Of a stretch of DNA of 64,000 bases, positions 1-12,900 are shown piece by piece. The DNA is from Alentia gelatinosa (lineage: Eukaryota; Annelida; Polychaeta; Phyllodocida; Polynoidae), in contig OX465579.1 of the NCBI GenBank assembly GCA_950022655.1, positions 136,843,118-136,907,117 of the forward strand, given 5' to 3'. Made by a program: the position numbers and the translations under genes. A model generated the notes under the pieces. It worked only from the letters and a program-made list of their open reading frames with translations, did not search any database and had not been told where the DNA came from. The first letter of the stretch is position 1, and each line of letters begins with the position of its first letter.

Positions 1-680
1 TGTTAAACAGACATGAAAAGCGGCACCAACAATGCAAGCAAAAACGGGCGACACGAAGTCTAAAGTCTAGTTCTTATGAAACTGGACACACCATCTAGAC
101 GCCATCTAGACATGTCACGAAACTAGTGAAATAGGTCCCAGGTCATCCACACATGTCCGGGTGTCTGCTGCCACCCATAAGCTGGCCCTCTTCTCCCAGT
201 CCGGGGAGTGTTGGGGGCAAGAGATCTGGATCTGAATGATGTCCGAGCATGCCATCCATTTCGTGGATATTCTCCCCATCTTGCTTCACGCCACAGAAAC
301 GGGCCTTGAATGTATTTATCAGGGAGGACAACACATTATCACTATGCACAGAGACCAAGTCAATCTGCTCATCTGCGGGATTGGTGTCATGCTTGGCCGG
401 TGGCGAGCTGCTCAAGTTGGCTTTTGTGTTAGGCATGTTACAAATGAAATATCATAGATAATAATTTCAATCCGGCTAAATATGATGGGTTCCTGTAGTC
501 CCTGGTCCTTGAGGTACGTAGTGTGGGAGTAAGACACCAGGCCCCGGTTTCTAAGACCGTTTCGCGCACCTGCTTAGGTAATTACTAGTTTAATTGGTAT
601 CAAATTCGGCTCAGTTGATCCTTTGCTGAGTGACGTCTTGGAAACCCATTTTTACGCAACGGATCAGGCTCAGCGTTGAT
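1..680. other. left edge, no supported gene
   Basis: No exon, RNA gene or repeat is recognised. A 97-codon minus-strand ORF (143-436) has no recognisable domain, no splice context and an ordinary composition, so it is probably chance or a decayed ORF of a mobile element. The later exons of the left-hand chitinase gene lie further left and are not here. Confidence 0.4.
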
Positions 681-681
681 C

Positions 682-745
682 ACTCGTTTCCCCGGAGGTT
701 TAAACCTCGTTCTCTGAACTCGGTTTAAACCTCCGGCGAAACGAG
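682..745. repeat. short foldback (hairpin) element
   Basis: Near-perfect inverted repeat. The left arm (682-706) and right arm (722-745) both contain CGGAGGTTTAAACC or its complement and can pair over about 24 bases around a 15-base loop. It lies just downstream of exon 2 of the left chitinase, inside its second intron. The sequence shows structure only; whether it is a solo MITE is inference. Confidence 0.75.
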
Positions 746-841
746 TTCGTAATCCGGAAACTTACTCCACAGGAATCCTGTTTCTATATACTACACAACA
801 ATAACACGTGAGTAACATCAAAGAGAAAAGTATTTCCTTAC

Positions 842-1780
842 ATGTCTTCATCATTCCACTCAAGGGTGGTTAGCCTATTTCCCTCCATGTTGGCAAAGGC
901 ATAAATGATGTGGGTGCACAGAGTGGCATCTATATCCTCAGGGAAGAACTTCATGTCACCTGGCCGGTACTGTGACCAGTTTGTGTAGTAACATAGTCGC
1001 ACATAGTCATCAGCCAAGGCTCCTGGATATATATTAAAGGACATACATGTAGTTATATTATGGTTCTTCACATGATTTAGAAATCTAAGAAGATCAAAAC
1101 ACAAAGATGGAGTAGGTTAAAATATGATTGTCTTATGTAATAATTGAAATAACATATACGTCACATAAAATATGAGCAGACATTTTTTGCATAGCTATCT
1201 ATGTTTAAGATGATATTCTTCCTAAGGCCCAACTTCCACATACTACGATATGGCTCCCATATGGTCTACGCTTCCGATAAAAAATCAAAAACATGTCGGA
1301 AGGTCATCTAATACCGGGGCAGTTGACCACATTTCTGCGATTAGGCACTGAAAAAAATCCATTACGATACGTGGTGAATTGGCATGTCTAGATGGATGTC
1401 TACGATTTTGCACCTTCCCGATATGTCTCCGATATCGGTGGCACATATCGGTTGGTCTAAATTTCTATCGTAGCAGGTAAGTCCCTGATACATCACCTAT
1501 AGTGTACAAAGTAGTGTCTTCCCTTTCGACAACTTGAATTTGCAATTCTAAACAATAGATACTATATTAATCTGTTTCTAATACTAGTTGACTCTTCGCA
1601 ATATCCTCGCTCACGCTTGGACATTACTAAGCGTCAACTACGCGGAGAATATGCCCACTAGTATCAGAAACCGGCTAATATTGTGTATCTACCTGTGGAT
1701 AAGTATACCAAAGGAAACATTTAAAACTCACCATATGTGAAAGCCACAAGGACCAGAAGACAAAGAGAAAACTTTGCCAT
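842..1780 (-). CDS. GH18 chitinase, 5' part only (left tandem copy)
   Basis: The first two coding exons of a secreted chitinase; the rest lies beyond the left edge. Exon 1 (1732-1780, 49 nt) begins with ATG at 1780 and encodes a signal peptide starting [14 protein letters not shown]; it ends at donor GTGAGT. Exon 2 (842-1022, 181 nt) follows a CAG acceptor and encodes the start of the GH18 barrel ([12 protein letters not shown], then [10 protein letters not shown]), ending at donor GTAAGG. Exon sizes and phases (1, then 2) are identical to the complete copy at 9313-18823, and the protein is highly similar, so this is a tandem duplicate. The splice acceptor TATAG six bases before the ATG implies an upstream non-coding exon. 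No stop or frameshift is visible in these two exons. Whether the gene is complete cannot be seen here. Confidence 0.9.
1568..1677. repeat. foldback element in intron 1 of left chitinase
   Basis: Inverted repeat with arms at 1572-1588 and 1657-1673 (CTAATACTAGT against ACTAGTATCAG) and a 68-base middle. It sits inside the intron between the signal-peptide exon and exon 2. The right copy of the gene has nothing similar at the corresponding place, so the insertion postdates the gene duplication or was lost there. Confidence 0.55.
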
Positions 1781-1944
1781 CTTTTCCTATAATGCAAAAA
1801 TGAAAAGATGAAAAGCAAATAAATATTCCGATACTTTATGTATTGAAATAATATGATGTGATTATACAGTTGAGGCGGTTTGCTGTTCTTGTTTGATACA
1901 GTTTGGATGATTTGATATTTCGCCAGTTTTGGTAAAGAGTGTAA

Positions 1945-1947
<3 letters not shown>

Positions 1948-2043
<96 letters not shown>

Positions 2044-2044
2044 T
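1948..2044. repeat. (TA)n microsatellite ending in (CA)n
   Basis: About 85 bases of pure TA followed by a short ACACAC run. It lies in the 5' UTR intron of the left chitinase gene. Long ORFs of alternating Tyr-Ile in every frame here are artefacts of the repeat. Confidence 0.97.
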
Positions 2045-2138
2045 AAAATTGACTTTTCCTTCAGAACGCATACAATCTCTAGATACTGTAAAATGAATAT
2101 CCACTATGGGAAACTATGAAGAATGAGTATAGCTATGA

Positions 2139-2290
2139 ACTTACTGTTTTCGGCAAATATTACTTTGTGTTCTGGGGATAGGATCTGTGAACCACACATT
2201 TCTACACATTAATTGGAGGATCTGGGAGCCATTCCATATGCTTTCGAGTTTATCAGATTGAAAATGCTGCAACGCGTCACGACTTTTAGT
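2139..2290 (-). promoter_or_regulatory. 5' UTR exon end and promoter block of left chitinase
   Basis: On the minus strand a non-coding exon ends at 2145 with ...AAAACA followed by donor GTAAGT (2139-2144). Upstream (higher coordinates) is a block containing TCTGATAAA and CATATGGAATG, matched by the same words in the same order upstream of the right chitinase (about 19046-19170). Conservation between paralogues points to a proximal promoter. The TGATAA word is a GATA-factor-type site; that role is inference. Confidence 0.55.
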
Positions 2291-2699
2291 TATCTGAGAT
2301 AATTACAATTTAAGAGATATGCACCACTCCCGTCTAACTCTGTTAATCTAACATTGCAGGCCGGTTACAGTACAAAGTGCAGCAAAATATTCGAGACAAT
2401 TTACGACTAGATGTGCATGTATAGTTCTTACCCCCATCAGTTTGGTTACAGTTTGCTCACCAATGTAATTGACAAGCGTCTGTATCGTTGTTTGATGCTA
2501 TTGTAAGGGTCACGTATAGCGGACACCTCCGACGAACACCCTACCAAAAGTAGAATAATCTGTCTTTTTTATGAGTGTGTTTGAGTATATAGAAAATACA
2601 TATGTAATTCAAGGTTTAATAACTTCGCACGCAATTAAGATATCAGAAAATGAATTTCAGATCTATTATCGCCTCTGCCCCCCCCCCCCCCCTACATAT

Positions 2700-3115
2700 C
2701 GGTATATAACACATATATATTGGGCTGGGGAAACTTGAAAACCCCGTGCAAGCGGATACCCCGCGTAAACGGTCACTTTGGCCCGGAACGGCGGGTGTGC
2801 GCTTACGCAGGTTTTTTTTTTTACTGTAGTCGAATCCCGCATAAGCGGTCACCCTCCATACTGAGCCAAAGTGTCCGCTTATGTGGGATGTCCGCTTACA
2901 CAGGGTTTTCAGATTAACTGCTCTTATGATATAACAAATATTAATCTGAAAACCCTGTGTGCTTATTTGCCTATTAAAACCCTGTGTGCTTATTTGCATA
3001 TTAAATGTATTCCTACAATTTATTACCCACCCGATAAGGAGTCTCCATACTAAGCCTATTAATTCCATCCTTACGTTGCCATATCATGTAGAATAGTTGA
3101 AATGATATTAATATT
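2700..3115 (+). repeat. dispersed repeat with CCGCTTA...CAGGGTTTTCAG words, copy A
   Basis: Contains several degenerate units of the kind 'gcttacgcagg', a hairpin (TTTTCAGATTAA, 2905-2917, against TTAATCTGAAAA, 2941-2952) and a 27-base tandem duplication (AAAACCCTGTGTGCTTATTT at 2948 and again at 2975). The whole block to about 3115 reappears in reverse orientation at 29275-29535, and its right half as a fragment at about 12255-12300. MITE-like by structure; I cannot name the family. Confidence 0.7.
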
Positions 3116-3715
3116 GATTCATATTGCCTTCAACATATATCAAACTACTTCAAATTTTAAGAGGGTTTTGAAATTGAGACATATTTTTTTATTTCTCCAA
3201 AAGTATTAAATTAATTTCTTAGATGTTTGGCATATATAGTGAAACACCGTAGCGTCATCAACCTTTCCCCCCATTTTGATGGTTTCTTGTCATGGTTTCT
3301 ATAACTTGTTTTAACATACCTGTATTTGAACTAGAATGATGTATTTTGATACCGGACACTATTCCCTAACAATGTTCCAAAGTGGTGTCTTCTCATCATG
3401 TACCAATAGGCCACAGGGAGGTCAAAGTACATTTGTACAAGGTATCTGTTTATACAAATGACCAACAAAGGCCACTGATATTAAAACATATTTTGTCATA
3501 TCTTCAGGAATATTTCACCGATCCCTTAGATATTGGTCTCAGAGTTTTCTATCGCATGGTACTCTAAGATTCTGTGACAATCCAACCTTTTTCCCAGGTC
3601 AAGATCACTAAAAACAATTTTTTCTCAAAGTTTGACAAAAATTCTCTTAGAAGTTTTAGTAGTTTCTATGAATTGACTCAATATAAGTTATTTAATATAA
3701 AATTCTAACCTAAGC
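3116..3715. other. no gene seen
   Basis: AT-rich sequence between the dispersed repeat and the LINE. The 61-codon ORF at 3382-3567 has no recognisable motif. Confidence 0.4.
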
Positions 3716-6303
3716 TTTAGCATTGAGACTTCAATCCCCACTTCGAGGGATTGTTCATGATGACCAAACTGGATTACTGAAAGGTCGTTATATAGGCTCC
3801 AACATCAGAATCATTCAAGATGTTATAGATTATTTGAATACAAATGGATTAGCAGGAATTCTGCTAGCCATTGACTTTGAGAAGGCTTTTGATTCGGTCT
3901 CGTGGGAGGCTATATTTGATGCACTGAAACTTTTTGGATGTGGGGAGGAATTTCTGAGTTGGATTAAATTAATATACAGGGATATTTCTTCATGTGTGGC
4001 CAATGCTGGTTTTCATACTAATTGGTTCTTTCCCTCCCGGGGAACTTGTCAAGGCTGCTGTATTTCCCCCTACTTGTTTGTTGTCTTAGTGGAATTGGTG
4101 GCCATTGCTATTAGGGAAAATAAGGATGTTAAAGGGATTGAAATGCAATATAGATCTGTAAAAATCTCGATGTTTGCAGATGACGTTACTTGTTTATTAG
4201 GTGACATACAATCGGTATACAGGCTTCTGGACATTCTGGAGAGGTTTCGTAGATATGCAGGATAAAAGATCAATCTGGACAAATCCTTTATTATGAAATT
4301 GGGGGTAAAATCTGATCCCCTTTCTCCCAACTGTCCGATAGTGGAAAGACAGATGGTGAATATTCTAGGTATAAAGTTCAAAAATGCCTGGAAGGAAGAC
4401 AAATATATTCAAATGAACTTTGAAGATAAAATTGACAAATGTCAACGTATTTGTTCAGCATGGGCAACAACAAAATTGTCACTGAAAGGAAAAGTCACCG
4501 TTGTCAATGCCACAGTTATACCTATACTGTTATATCCAATGTCTTTGATATATACTCCACCTTATGTGTTTTCAGAATTTAAAAAGATTGTGTGTCAATT
4601 TCTCTGGAATAGCAAAGTTAACAAATTAGCTTACGCAACAGTTTGTCAATGTGTTAGGGAAGGAAGTCTTAATATGTTGAATCTGGAAACAATGTATGAG
4701 GTATCAAGAATTAAATGGATTATTTGTTTTTGTAATGAGACACGCTCATGTTGGGATTACATACTACCAGAATTTCTTCATTCGGAAGATGAACCTGTTT
4801 TTAATACCATTACTGACTTTTTTAGAGCTAAAAGACTCATTCAATTGCAAAAATGTGACTCTATGTTTTATAGGAATTTAGTCCAGATATGGAATAAGAT
4901 ATACGTTAGATTTCCTATTCAGGAGGAAGACCGACAGTATGAATATTTGTGGCATAATAAGTTCATTGAAATTTACAAACCAGGGAATATGGCCAACTCA
5001 TGGAAATCAGCTGGTATCGTATCCCTCCATGATATTATAACTAATGGTAGACTCATGTCTGAGATAGAAATTAGGCAAAAATATAAAGTCCAATGCACAT
5101 TTCTTCACCTTTTACATTTACGGAGAAGTATCCCGTGGTTGTCTAGGCTATCCTTTCAAAAGATGAAAACTGAGGTTGATCCGTTATTTATTAACGATTC
5201 GGTTCGTGTGGTTATCAATATCAAAAATAGTAACAACAGAAAGATCTACTATGTTCTTAATTCTTTTAGAACCAAACCTCCTGTAAGTCAAAAATACTGG
5301 TGTACAGAGTATGGGATACCTCTAACAGATGGACATTTATGGACCAATTTCTTTACCCACATCTATAAAACAACTAGGGAAACGAAATTACAATCATTTC
5401 AATATAGAATTATAAACAGATTCATACCTACGAATTCATATCTATATAAAAGAAAGATCGTCCCTTCAGACATATGTTCTTTCTGCCAAGAAAAAGACAC
5501 TTTGGAACACTTTTTTCTTGACTGTCCCAGAGTCAAGGACTTTTAGTCTCAATCTATTAGATGGTTGAAGGAGGTTGCAGATATAAATGGTGACTGGACA
5601 AGAACTAACATACTACTGGGCTTTCAAGCCTCTGGTATTCTGTCCCACAGGCTAAACTATATCAGCTCTTTAATCAAGTTCTATATCTACAGACAAAAAC
5701 TGTTCTATGACAGTAAGTTCTGTATTTATACATGGTCATTGGAATTCAGAGAAAAACTACGTACGGAGAAATATATATGTTATATAGAAAACTCTCCTAA
5801 CAAGTTAAAAAAATGGGAGACTATATACTCCAAAATATTCAGTGAAAAACAATGGGATTCAATTCTTTCCAAGGGTGTTCAGAAGCCTACAAATGCGTTA
5901 ACAAATGCGTTAACTTCACACCACCAGTTGGGGGTTATCCCCAATTGATCATACCAAAACAGTGTATTTTGTCCGGTCTTGTCTTCTTCGGTTTTGTTAC
6001 CATTATATGTCTCCCATTTCATGTTTACTAATTGGAAGGATATGTATATTGTCCCAACAAGAGTAAATTGTCTACAATACCTAGAATTAAGGCACCACAG
6101 CATACAATTTTTATTGAATGTTTGATTACTATCACAGTACACTAGGGTTGAACTTTTATTTAGAATTATGTACAAACATCGAAATGTACTTGAACCATTC
6201 TTAAAATGCACCCTATCCACTTGTTAAATGGAATGCTATTGAATTTGAACTGATAATTGAAGGGGGAAAAAAAAGGAAGAAAAAAAAGAAAGAAAAAAAA
6301 GAG
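3716..6303 (+). mobile_element. 5'-truncated L1/Tx1-like non-LTR retrotransposon (LINE)
   Basis: Starts abruptly inside the reverse transcriptase domain, so the endonuclease and any ORF1 are missing, as usual for LINEs that insert with incomplete reverse transcription. It runs through RT, the C-terminal region and a zinc knuckle, then about 290 bases of 3' UTR to an A-rich tail (6262-6303). The 3' end could instead be the second A-rich stretch near 6505. The clade assignment rests on the RT motifs and the CCHC C-terminus and is approximate. Confidence 0.85.
3723..5948 (+). pseudogene. LINE reverse transcriptase ORF with two nonsense codons
   Basis: One continuous reading frame interrupted only by TAA at 4263-4265 and TAG at 5544-5546; all three open pieces are in the same frame. 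Visible RT motifs: DQTGLLKGRYIGSNIR (finger), LLAIDFEKAFDSVSW (motif A), RGTCQGCCISPYLFV (motif B), SMFADDVTCLLG (catalytic FADD, motif C). A knuckle CSFC...H...C (C-x2-C-x7-H-x4-C) lies at 5475-5525. From the usual family sequence, the TAA probably replaced a Leu codon in a 'GLKIN' segment and the TAG a Trp codon after the knuckle; this is inference. No frameshift was found, so the copy is fairly young. A 12-base tandem duplication (aaatgcgttaac) lies near the C-terminus at about 5890. Confidence 0.88.
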
Positions 6304-6309
6304 TAAGCT

Positions 6310-8860
6310 GTAGCTGAGATTTCAACATAAAAAGGTATTGATGAAATATGAGTGTGAGATAAACACAACTGTTATATCTGATACAATAGATTAACTAAAC
6401 ACGATATTTCTGTTAGAGAATAAGACACTTATGGAAAGAAGACTTTGTTAGGAAATAAGATCTAATGTGAAATAAAACTTACTCTATATATAAAAAAAAG
6501 AAAAGTTATTTAACTTGCATCACATATTTCTAAAAGTGGCCTTGACCGCAGTGAGAGCTGGTTGTAGAACATTCCATGCAGAAGCTGACACTGCCCCCCT
6601 GACTGTATGAAATACAAGGGAGAGTTCAAAAGTACCTACTATCGCAGTAGTTGGTGATGGTACACCTTCCAGCCTACTAACTGGAGATGGTGAACAAGCA
6701 ACTCACAAAGGATTCCTAAGCTTCTTCTAGAGCTCATCCAATGCAACTGTTAACCAGCATTCTAATCAATGAGATGTCACTATCATATACTTTGACTGTT
6801 TACCTGCATGTCGAGAGTACTAATACATATATATCCTAACACTTCAGCAGATTTAAGTGATTAAGTATCAGTTGGAGAAGTAGCAAATCAGATTGTTTGA
6901 CTTTTCTGACACTTATAATTGGTTCAATGAATGGGTTGATATATTGCTCAAACATGCATTTAGCATTAAAGTGTCCCTGGCCAGATATTAGATTAATGGA
7001 GAATTCATATGCAATCACAGAAAAGATGTGTCATAATCCAATGAACATTAGCCAGAAAAATTTTATGTTTTAAGCATAGATTGAAGAAGTAATGTGGTTG
7101 CTTTCTATAGACTTAAGAAATAGGCACTAGGAAAGTATGAATTCATTGGAAAGGGCCTATTAGAATTAAGGTAATTAACTGCCTATCTAACTTTCGTAAT
7201 CAAATGAGCTGTCCAATCAGGCAAATGTCTATTCAATGAGGTTGCATGTATAAGACTAAATAATGTAATCTTTTAAATTACTCAAAAATATTGTCTAGAG
7301 GTTGCTTTATGCCTGTTTTGACACATATGTAGGTGTTTCAGTGGTTAAAATGGATTTACTCAAATTAGACATATTTCCCAAAGAGGGATTTTTGTGAATA
7401 CTTAGTGTACATAGTGTTCTGGGGACATGCCTGAGATGCACTGTGAGGAAGAAAATTCCATTGCAAGTTGTGATGGGTCATACCTAAAAAGTCATAAATC
7501 TACTAGGTCATTATGGTAAAGTGTCAAAATGGTAAAGTCGATATAAACCTAAATTAACTGTGTAATGACGTCATATGGGGCCTATATGAATAAAAGCTAT
7601 TTTTAACATATTGTTCACGAATGAAATCAGTTTGGGGGATTGCTAGTTAGTCTAATTATTGAAACGCACAACAATTACTCAGAATGTTAGTTATATATTG
7701 ATTTCTTGGTAAATGGATGAATTGCTTTTGTCTGAAATCCGAATGTGTGTTTCAAGGAAGACCAACATACCCTCATAATGCAAATATTAATTTTGATTTG
7801 CTAAGTCAATTTCCATCTATTCGTAAAATATTGCAGTCAGGCTACAAGGATTTTGTATGGACTTCATCAAAATGTCAGAGAGACTAGGACTGAATGTATT
7901 AGTATGTATCATTGTGTAATTGTAGTGCATCATTTGTAATTTCGTAGTCATGCGAGACAGGAGCAGAACTGTGTGAGGAATCCCTGCAGCAATGCATTGG
8001 CAGCAACCCGTTCCTCGTTTACTATGCTGTCCAAGCAGCAGCATGACCATCATCTTGGCATTCCACTCTCATTTCATGCCTTGTTGACTTGCAATGACCT
8101 GTAAGTATCACCCCTCATCCGTTGGTATAACATTCAGGGTATATCAAAGCAGAAGTAGTAATGTATTATCGATTCATCAGTTCAGGAACCATCGCTGCAT
8201 TGTTTTTGTCATCTTCGTTTGTGATTAAGAATCCGTTCTTTGTAATTTTCCATGTGCGCTTCCTTAGTCAGTCGTACAGCACTAGGGGATATGACCATGT
8301 GAGAATTCCGAAATAAACCTCTCATGAAACATTGCCCCAAACTTTATTCAAAGTCGTGTCTTTCAATGTTGGCATAAAGGGTTGATTGAAGTACCTGTTT
8401 TGGATTTTTGGCCTTATATTCACAGTGAACATTATTGTCTATCTAAATTCAAAGCAGCACTATTGTATGGGTAAACGTATGATGTCCCACTTGAATGATA
8501 AATAATTGAGAAGCGGATGAGAAGACTTATGACAGTGCCGCTTAGACTGCAAAATATGACTGATATTCGTTAAGAGAGGGAATGTTAACATTGACAGTAA
8601 TTCTTTCTTAACGCAATTCAATAAGCAGATCCCGGTTGAGTGAATAAAACTAGACGTAACATATTCCATACAAGCGGTGCAATTCATAATTATTTATCCA
8701 ATAATCACTGGTTTACACATTTACTACAAAGCGCTTCATGATAATTATTGGCAATGTCAATTGAATCATGAAAGAAATGCGTGTATTCTAATTTTCACGA
8801 TAAAAGTTAGAAAGGAAGTCATATAGATATGATCAAGACCCATTCATAGAGTTGTATATC
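6310..8860. other. intergenic, no gene seen
   Basis: Sequence between the LINE and the 3' end of the right chitinase. No exon with splice sites, no repeat and no RNA gene is recognised. Short ORFs (for example 7817-8053 and 8460-8687) have no motif. Confidence 0.45.
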
Positions 8861-8861
8861 A

Positions 8862-8867
8862 TTTATT
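8862..8867 (-). terminator. candidate poly(A) signal of right chitinase
   Basis: TTTATT on the plus strand reads AATAAA on the coding strand, about 450 bases after the stop codon (9313-9315). It is the nearest exact signal I found downstream. Use is inferred from position only. Confidence 0.4.
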
Positions 8868-9312
8868 GTCCCTGAAAAAATCAATCAATTACAAATAGTC
8901 ATGGAAGATAGATTGTCAACCCATACAGCATCAAAACATCATCTCCCTTTTTTACTCACACAAAGCACAACTTGTCAAAATGCAAGTGGTCAATCATAAA
9001 TGTTGGTAACCATGGAGAGTCAGAAAGTAAATAAAGGACTTCATCATAAGAAATAGATATCGTAATCTATTGCTATACCTATTCATATTAAGAGTGTCTA
9101 ATCAGCTCAGGGACTCGGGTCATAATGGGTTCCCCCTCTAGGATTTATGATAACAATGCTCACTGTTTCTTTTTTTCAATTGCTGATGCTTTTATAACTT
9201 CTTGTTATTTTGTAATGGAGATCAGGGATTATTTTAATTAGGAGGCTTACCCCCTAATGCCAGTAATATGTTAATTGTGGGTGACGTACACAGGTCCTAA
9301 TGGGGTGTCCCT

Positions 9313-9488
9313 CTAGGAACTATGTTCACATGTACGTTTTTCCTCTACAAACTCAGTTCCATCCGGACAGGTCATTTCTGCGGATCCAGCGCCTCCTGCC
9401 CAGCATTGGCAGTACAGGGTTTTATCAGATGGATGTGCAAACAACCCATCCTCACCTTTCTCCAAGCACACAGCCTGACAGATATTTG
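9313..9488 (-). CDS. chitinase exon 11: CBM14 (peritrophin-A) domain and stop
   Basis: Begins after acceptor TTTCTAG and completes a Thr codon from exon 10. It encodes residues 432-488 with six cysteines (ICQAVC, YCQCW, MTCPDG, RTC) and the core [16 protein letters not shown], the usual CBM14 arrangement for binding chitin, then TAG at 9313-9315. The binding domain occupies one exon, joined by the linker exon, so alternative skipping could give a form without it. Confidence 0.9.
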
Positions 9489-9895
9489 CTAGAAATTATA
9501 TGAAAAACATATATTAGACAAGAGGATGATATTTTAAAACACAGATGGTGAAATGAAATGCCCTAATTGTAAGCGGCAGACATTAAGGTGTAAAACGGGG
9601 CATATTGAAACACAACCTTAACCCATCTCTTGCGACCACGAATATAGAGAACATGGAAGCAGACCCGGCTGAATTTCCCGTATTAATCTGCATACACTAC
9701 TTTTGACTGTTCTGATTGGCTTTCAAGTCTCAGCAGATGAGGTGCGGTAGGTGGTCTTCCTCCCATGAAATCAATTCAGGGGGAGGTTTTTGCAACCCTA
9801 ATATCTTTCATGCATCGATTTATCGATATCATCTATTTTGGTTTTCTCTATTATGTTGTTGTCCAAGCCATCAATCCCCCGGGGTGGTTATACAG

Positions 9896-9973
<78 letters not shown>

Positions 9974-12900
9974 TCATGAATTCTTTCGTTCTTATGAGGT
10001 CTCTGAGGACGTACATATTTACAGCCAAATCACGAGAAAGATATTGGTAGGGAATAGATAACAAAACAAAAAACAAAAAGAGCTTACTACAATATCTATA
10101 AAAGAAACCCGAGAGATAATACAAGGTACTAAAGAAAATTTGCAAGAATATGAGATATACAATATGTATCTGTATTTCTCAAAGAGCGATGGGGAATAAA
10201 GTTAAGATGATGAATAGTCACTTGGTCTATGCTTACTTTCTGGTGGGTTAGTGGATGTCCTTGCAGTGCTGCTACTTGTGGCCACTGTTATTGTTGATCT
10301 GCCTGTGGAACTTGGCATTCGAGTTGATGATACGGGTGGTCTTAGTGTAAGAAATGGAGAATGACAATTTAGACATTTTGGATATCCACTGTGAATGATG
10401 CATACTTTGGATCAGTTTTATTTAATCGTCTATTTGCTGTTAGCTCACATGTTAACTTTGTAATTCTCATCCATGGATTACGATGTCCCCTTTGAAAATA
10501 CATGTATATGGGGCCATATTAAACCACTATACCCATTGTTTATTAGTGGCCGTAAACCACACCAACGGTTTTTCCAAACCCATTATCGAATTTCTAGGAA
10601 AAGAGATTATCATTAATGACCATAGATAAGAAATACAATAATCGAGGATTTTTGGCCGGTCGGCTCTGTAAACCACTTGAGGTTGACGACGTAATACACT
10701 CGCTATCGCTCGTTGACTTCTACGCGTCAACCTCTCGTGGTTTATGGCCGCACATCCACAAAAATTTACCAGATGCTGCTCGCTGGTATATCTTGTGGTC
10801 TACCTAACCCCCAGATCAATTATACCAGTCTGAATGGAAACTAGAACCACCATTGACATTAGAAATAAAGATATATTAATGTGCATCTCATATTGCTGGT
10901 CCTTTAAAGTTTCTAATGCAATGAATTTTTATCTCCTCAAAGTTGCGATATATGTTACCTTCCTTAGATGGTTTTCTCCTATTTCGTAATGCCCATATTT
11001 TTGTATTGTAACTATCCTTTTCAGCACCCAAATTCTAGGATATCTACATAACATCCTTTTCAAGAATTTATGACAGAAGAGGATGAGACAGACAAGGATG
11101 GCAACTTTAGAACAGATAGGTTAGACACATCCTTTGGTAGATATTACATTTCCAATTTTACCAACGATTAGAAATGACCAAAACTATAGGGCAACTAGAT
11201 GACTACAAAGAGGCAAACGGATTGTTATGTGCAACTGATAATAGTTAAGAATTGTTGGAATCATATGAGTATACACGATATATGAGAAAATAAAACGGTT
11301 TGCACAAGAATTAAAAAAAAGCAATTATAATATTATGATAAACTCCCCCTTCCACCCGAAGTAAGAAAACAAATATTCAAAAAAATCTGTCTTCAATGAT
11401 AAAGTGAAGGAGCTGAGATATGAAACCAATTTTGAGAATCTCACTGGGCATATATTGCAGTATGTCAGATATACAAAATTCGGTGAAATAGTCGGCTGTT
11501 CTGAGGTCAATTGCATATAAGATGCTTAACACTTCATACTTACTGGGTGGGGCCTGTTTTTAATCTGTTGTCCACAGCCTTGAGTAATGGGTAGTGACCG
11601 AGTCCACACTGTTTTCCATTGAAGTCATCCAGATCAAGCGCCCAGATCATTGCACCTGCCAACCCCTGCTCCATTAGCCAATCGACCTGTAAATAGTAGA
11701 GCATATGAAGATGTATGATATCTGCTATTGCCATACCTTTCTGGAACTTCCAGCTACATTTCACAACCCCATTTGAATTTTGAACGTCAGGTATACGACT
11801 GTTGTTGTTTTAGCTACAAAGATATCATAAAATTCAGGATATTTACAAGAAATTAACGAAACCATGAAGTAAACACATATATATACTGGTGTACCAATTG
11901 CCACAATTAAGTTCCAGGCCATATAATTGGAGTGACCTCTTGAATTTATTAGAATTTATAGTTTTTTTCAGTTAATTTGAAACTATGTGTTGAATAACAC
12001 ATCATGTAATGCGTTATTAGCCAGTAGTTTCCATATGTATATATACATTTACTCTTTGATAAATGTAATTTGGAGCAAATTCAATTGGCCAGTTAATAGG
12101 ATTGGCATGGCGTGTAGACGCCGGGCCCACTCCTTTCTGGTCCCCCAACTGGTGTCCCACTAGTTACACGCACTTCACATACCCAGACCACCTATCAATA
12201 CGTGTATCATTCCTCTTCCAGCTTTCCGGAATCTACTCAGTAGCGATCTGCAGACTCCATAGGTTTACTATGGAGACCCCGTATTAGGTGGGTAATGAAT
12301 ATATATAATTGATATATCTAAATATATACTGACCTTCGTCACAAGACTGTTTATATCCTCATAGCCTGCCCAGGATGGTGTTCCCTCATAATATCCATAG
12401 ACATTTGGCACTTGATGCTCATAATTGAATTCTTCGTAAAAGCCGTTGCCGATCCTTGGATATATCTGATAAGTAATTGTAAGTAAGGTATTATAAAGAG
12501 GGAAAAATTGACTGGGTATTTGATCTGATAATTGCTACGAACTCCCGGTCTCCATATACTTGCCCCAACGCTGTTGGGCGGGCGGGGCGTATTTAAGAAT
12601 CCAGGTGTGAGTAATGTTCAATTATCAGATTAAATGTCTGGTCCGTTTCCCTTAATTATACACCTTAAAATATTTTAGATTAATAAAATATTACCTAGTA
12701 ATCGCCATTCAAAATTTGGGCAGGCAGAGATGATAATGAGCATGGAATATTGCTGAGAAAAGCACAGCCGTCATCATTGTATGATATAGGGGCGCATGGT
12801 CAATTCCTAAAAGTTGGCAGAGTAGAGGAAAATCGGCCAAACAATGGATTAGAGGACAGAACCCTTTCTCCACAATCTCTACGATACCACTATCTTAGTT

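Noticed and set aside
143..436. 97-codon minus-strand ORF at the left edge, considered as a LINE ORF1 or chitinase exon
   Set aside because: No homology to either can be recognised and no flanking splice sites fit.
1948..2044. Tyr-Ile repeat ORFs over TA tracts (also at 9.9, 15.6, 22.2, 29.6 and 61.7 kb)
   Set aside because: Pure microsatellite translation; no stop occurs in alternating TA, so ORFs are automatic.
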